Made by a program: the position numbers and the translations under genes | The notes under the pieces: generated by a model | What the model saw: only the letters and a program-made list of their open reading frames with translations | Told to the model about the DNA's origin: nothing | Database searches by the model: none | Origin: Actinomycetota bacterium | Lineage (GTDB): Bacteria; Actinomycetota; Thermoleophilia; Solirubrobacterales; 70-9 | Length of the DNA: 8,739 bases | Direction of reading: 5' to 3' | Assembly (NCBI GenBank): GCA_018268695.1 | Contig: JAFDWD010001067.1 | Span: forward strand, 1-8,739 | Part shown: positions 6,326-8,739 of the stretch, one piece after another | How the letters are laid out: every line of letters starts with the position of its first letter | How positions within the stretch are numbered: position 1 is the first letter of the stretch

Positions 6326-6604
6326 CTACTGCTCCGGCAGGCCCATGCCGCGAAATTGGACGGTCAGTTTCTTCAGCGCCCGCGGGTCGCCGCCCGCCAG
6401 GCCCTGGGCCGCGGCTTTGGCGACCAGGCCCATCGAGTAGAGGCCGTGAAGGATGTTGCTCGGAAGGCCGACGGATTTGGCGAACTCGGCATCGATGTGG
6501 ATCGGGTTCCAGTCGCCCGAGGCGCCGGCGTAGCGGTTGGTGAGGTACTTGTCGGGCGTGACGCGCAGCTCCGGCACCGCGTCCCCGGCTTTCGGCTCGG
6601 CCAT
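6326..6604 (-). CDS. MaoC-like acyl hydratase/dehydratase, cut by an in-frame amber codon
   Basis: As written this gives a 92-residue product. It carries the catalytic hydratase motif of the MaoC/R-hydratase family: YAGASGDWNPIHIDAEFA (25-42), with Asp31 and His36 as the catalytic pair, then GLPSNILHGLYSMGLVAKA (46-64). Such proteins hydrate enoyl-CoA/ACP or dehydrate 3-hydroxyacyl thioesters; the arrangement with the preceding gene resembles the HadA-HadB pair of mycobacteria, this being the HadB-like catalytic half. The product stops after FRGMGLPEQ, before the C-terminal strands of the hotdog fold, which are still encoded in frame downstream (6325-6209). The start ATG follows the upstream gene's TGA by one base, with AGGGGGG six bases before it. 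The short product is probably unstable unless the amber is read through or is a sequence error. Confidence 0.85.
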   Translation of the reverse strand: MAEPKAGDAVPELRVTPDKYLTNRYAGASGDWNPIHIDAEFAKSVGLPSNILHGLYSMGLVAKAAAQGLAGGDPRALKKLTVQFRGMGLPEQ

Positions 6605-6605
6605 C

Positions 6606-7046
6606 TCAAACCCCCCTGACGATGTTGGTCCAGAGGCCGCGCACGACCTCGGCGCCGGCCCCGTTCACGGAACTGGTCTCGAAGACGTAGAACCCGTTGC
6701 CGAGTTTCTCCTCGATCGAGACGCACTTTGCCGTGGTGGTGATCTCGTCCCCCGAGCACGCCGGCTCGTCCCATTCGAAGGTCTGTCCGCCGTGCACGAG
6801 CTGGGCGAAGTTGATGCCCACCTCCGGGTCGAACATCGCCGGCCCCAGCGAGGGCATCGCGTAGACGACCGCGAACATCGGCGGGGCGACCACGTCGCGG
6901 AAGCCTGCCTCACGGGCGGCGCTGACGTCGAAGTGGACGGGGTTCTCGATCCCCAGCACCGTCGCGTACTCCTTGATCTTCTCGCGGCCCACCTGGTACG
7001 TCGTCGACGGCCACGACTTACCGACCGCATCGGTCTTGATCGCCAT
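6606..7046 (-). CDS. MaoC N-terminal-type (FAS1-like) dehydratase subunit, HadA/HadC-like
   Basis: A 146-residue hotdog-fold protein: MAIKTDAVGKSW at the start, the long helix region REKIKEYATVLGIENPVHFD (21-40), GFRDVVAPPMFAVVY (48-62), and VHGGQTFEWDEP (84-95), all typical of the N-terminal MaoC dehydratase domain (HadA/HadC of mycobacteria). This subunit usually lacks the catalytic Asp/His and pairs with a catalytic partner, here encoded one base downstream. Together they would dehydrate (3R)-hydroxyacyl thioesters; the actual substrate is unknown, and mycolic acids are not implied. Start ATG 7046-7044 has only a weak AGG upstream, but TAGGTT ends 6 bases before it, suggesting a leaderless mRNA. 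The pair sits between lepA and hrcA, where hemW is often found in related genomes. Family is well supported; pathway is not. Confidence 0.88.
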   Translation of the reverse strand: MAIKTDAVGKSWPSTTYQVGREKIKEYATVLGIENPVHFDVSAAREAGFRDVVAPPMFAVVYAMPSLGPAMFDPEVGINFAQLVHGGQTFEWDEPACSGDEITTTAKCVSIEEKLGNGFYVFETSSVNGAGAEVVRGLWTNIVRGV

Positions 7047-7052
7047 GGCGCC

Positions 7053-7058
7053 AACCTA
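7053..7058 (-). promoter_or_regulatory. Putative -10 element of a leaderless MaoC-pair promoter
   Basis: TAGGTT on the minus strand (7058-7053) fits TANNNT and ends 6 bases before the ATG at 7046. No convincing -35 hexamer is visible. The inverted repeat at 7072-7093 covers the place where a -35 would be, so this promoter, if real, may be regulated there. Confidence 0.33.
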
Positions 7059-7071
7059 CCGGTCAGGACGG

Positions 7072-7093
7072 CGACTGGCCAGCCGGCCAGTCG
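7072..7093. repeat. Inverted repeat after lepA: terminator or operator
   Basis: CGACTGGCC (7072-7080) and GGCCAGTCG (7085-7093) are perfect 9-base arms around a 4-base spacer, 11 bases past the lepA stop codon. As RNA it forms a strong hairpin that could end the lepA transcript, though no T-run follows. As DNA it is a symmetrical site about 25-50 bases before the MaoC-type start codon, the place and size expected of an operator for a dimeric (for example TetR-like) regulator. Sequence alone does not decide between these. Confidence 0.6.
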
Positions 7094-7104
7094 AGGCGTC
7101 ACGC

Positions 7105-8739
7105 TCAGTCGATCTCCAGCACCGCGAGGAAGGCCTCCTGCGGGACTTCGACGCGGCCCACGGCCTTCATCCGTTTCTTGCCCGCTTTCTGCTTCTTCAG
7201 CAGCTTGTTCTTGCGGGTGACGTCGCCGCCGTAGAGCTTCGCCGTGACGTCCTTGCGGAGCGCCTTGACCGTCTCCCGGGCGAGGATGTTGGAGCCGATC
7301 GCCGCCTGCACCGGCACGTCGAAGAGTTGGCGCGGAATCGTTTTGCGCAGCCGCCCGACGAGCTTCTTTCCCTGGTCGTAGGCGAAGTCGCGGTGGACGA
7401 TGATCGAGAGCGCGTCGACCTTTTCGCCGGCGAGCAGGATGTCGACCTTGACCAGGTCCGAGGGGCGGTTGCCGATCGGTTCGTAATCGAGCGAGGCGTA
7501 ACCGCGGGTCGAGCTCTTCAGCAGGTCGAAGAAGTCGAGGACGATCTCGCCGAGCGGCATGTCGTAGCGGACCTGGACCCGCTGCGGGGAGAGGTAGGTC
7601 ATGTCGACGTGGGTGCCGCGGCGGGTCTGGCAGAGCTCCATCACCGCCCCCACCTGCTCTTTCGGGCAGATGATCGTGGCGCGGATGTAGGGCTCTTCGA
7701 CCCGGTCGATGCGGGCCGGGTCGGGCAGGTCCGACGGGCTGCGAACCTCGTTTTCGGCGCCGTCGGTGAGGTGGACGACGTAGCGCACGTTCGGCGTCGT
7801 CGAGAGGAGATCGAGGTCGTACTCGCGCTCCAGGCGCTCGCGCACGATCTCCATGTGGAGGAGGCCGAGGAAGCCGACCCGGAAACCGAAGCCGAGCGCC
7901 TCGGAGGTCTCCGGCTCCCAGGACAGCGCGGCGTCGTTCAGAGAGAGCTTTTCGAGCGCGTCGCGGAGATCTTCGAAGCGGTCGGTGTCGATCGGGAAGA
8001 GGCCACAGAAGACCATCGGCCTGACCTCGCGGTAGCCCTCGAGCGCCTGTTCGGCCGGATTCGCGTCACTGGTCAGGGTGTCGCCGACGCGCAGTTTGGT
8101 CACGTCCTTGATCCCGGTGATCAGGTAGCCCACATCGCCCGCCTCGACGTCCTTCACCGCGGTCATCGCCGGGCGAAAGAAGCCGAGGTCGTCGATCTCC
8201 GCCCGCGTCTGGTTCTGCATCGCGAGGATCCGCTCGTCCTTCTTGAACTTGCCGTCGAACATCCGCACGTAGGCGATCACGCCGCGGTACTGGTCGAACT
8301 CGGAGTCGAAGATCAGGGCGCGGGCGGGCGCGTCGACATCGCCGCTCGGGGCCGGGATCCGTTCGACGATCGCCTCCAGCACCTCGGGCACGCCTTTACC
8401 GGTCTTGGCGGAGATCCAGAGCGCGTCCTCGGGCTCGGTGCCGAGCAGGTCGGCGATCTCCTGGGCGACCCGCTCCGGCTCGGCGCCTGGAAGGTCGACC
8501 TTGTTGATCACCGGGATCAGCTCGAGCCCGTTCTCGATCGCCAGGTAGGTGTTGGCGACGGTCTGCGCCTCGACGCCCTGGGCGGCGTCGACGACAAGGA
8601 GCGCCCCCTCGCACGCGGCCAGGCTGCGCGAGACCTCGTAGGAGAAGTCGACGTGCGCGGGCGTGTCGATCGGGTGCAGGTTGTGGGTCGCGCCGTCCTC
8701 GGCCGTGTAGTCCACCCGGACGGCCTGCGCCTGGATCGT
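7105..8739 (-). CDS. lepA: Elongation factor 4 (LepA), N-terminus beyond the window
   Basis: A translational GTPase that acts on the ribosome (back-translocation or initiation/assembly roles have been proposed). The visible 544 codons start [16 protein letters not shown], so about 55-60 N-terminal residues with the P-loop are outside the window. Present in order: the G3 region [21 protein letters not shown]4 NKVD; G5 SAKTGKGV; domain II ([16 protein letters not shown]); the EF-G-like domains III and V ([29 protein letters not shown]); and the LepA-specific C-terminal domain ending [20 protein letters not shown] and [13 protein letters not shown]. The G3 motif is odd: DTPAH instead of the near-invariant DTPGH (Ala codon 8658-8656), with Pro (8673-8671) where Leu is usual just before the Ile. 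Otherwise it is a complete, normal LepA. Ends in TGA. Confidence 0.97.
   Translation of the reverse strand, partial: TIQAQAVRVDYTAEDGATHNLHPIDTPAHVDFSYEVSRSLAACEGALLVVDAAQGVEAQTVANTYLAIENGLELIPVINKVDLPGAEPERVAQEIADLLGTEPEDALWISAKTGKGVPEVLEAIVERIPAPSGDVDAPARALIFDSEFDQYRGVIAYVRMFDGKFKKDERILAMQNQTRAEIDDLGFFRPAMTAVKDVEAGDVGYLITGIKDVTKLRVGDTLTSDANPAEQALEGYREVRPMVFCGLFPIDTDRFEDLRDALEKLSLNDAALSWEPETSEALGFGFRVGFLGLLHMEIVRERLEREYDLDLLSTTPNVRYVVHLTDGAENEVRSPSDLPDPARIDRVEEPYIRATIICPKEQVGAVMELCQTRRGTHVDMTYLSPQRVQVRYDMPLGEIVLDFFDLLKSSTRGYASLDYEPIGNRPSDLVKVDILLAGEKVDALSIIVHRDFAYDQGKKLVGRLRKTIPRQLFDVPVQAAIGSNILARETVKALRKDVTAKLYGGDVTRKNKLLKKQKAGKKRMKAVGRVEVPQEAFLAVLEID

Noticed and set aside
6326..6328. Genome-wide reassignment of TAG to an amino acid as the explanation for the MaoC amber codon.
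   Set aside because: yqeY, murI, dnaJ and hrcA all end at TAG exactly where the family proteins end, so TAG works as a stop in this organism.
1..8739. CRISPR arrays, tRNA/rRNA genes, transposases, phage genes or a new defence system.
   Set aside because: No direct repeat series, cloverleaf, recombinase motif or cluster of unknown genes was found. Apart from vapBC the content is housekeeping.

Overview
The window is a 68-70 % G+C (by eye) bacterial chromosome segment in which every supported gene lies on the minus strand, so it reads from high to low coordinates. Gene content, the high G+C, and the order lepA ... hrcA-dnaJ-prmA ... murI ... yqeY-phoH suggest an actinomycetote, most likely of the Thermoleophilia/Solirubrobacterales type. 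That placement is inferred from gene order and protein flavour; no rRNA or marker tree is available here.

Layout in transcription order: (1) 8739-7105, lepA (elongation factor 4), cut at the window edge so the P-loop region is missing; (2) a 58-bp gap with a 9-bp hairpin, then two adjacent hotdog-fold genes, a MaoC N-terminal-type dehydratase subunit (7046-6606) and a MaoC C-terminal-type catalytic subunit (from 6604). The second is interrupted by an in-frame amber codon at 6328-6326, and clear coding sequence continues to 6209; (3) a 248-bp intergenic region with two hairpins, one a perfect 21-bp inverted repeat, followed by the hrcA start; (4) the tightly packed run hrcA-dnaJ-prmA-DUF2269-like membrane gene-murI, with 1-4 base overlaps at its end; (5) a 106-bp gap, then a VapBC-type toxin-antitoxin pair; (6) yqeY and the 5' part of phoH, which runs off the window start.

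Functionally this is mostly housekeeping: translation (LepA, PrmA, the GatB-related YqeY, PhoH-type RNA-linked ATPase), protein folding and its repressor (DnaJ, HrcA), peptidoglycan precursor supply (MurI), and one acyl-hydratase pair. The VapBC module looks like an insertion into this block. I did not find a new multi-gene system, CRISPR array, transposase, tRNA or rRNA.

The observations most worth following are: the amber codon inside the MaoC-type gene; the perfect 21-bp hairpin upstream of hrcA; a repeated promoter geometry in which a TANNNT hexamer sits exactly 6-7 bases before the start codon of four genes that lack a well-placed Shine-Dalgarno sequence, implying leaderless transcripts; and an Ala in place of the invariant Gly of the G3 motif of LepA.
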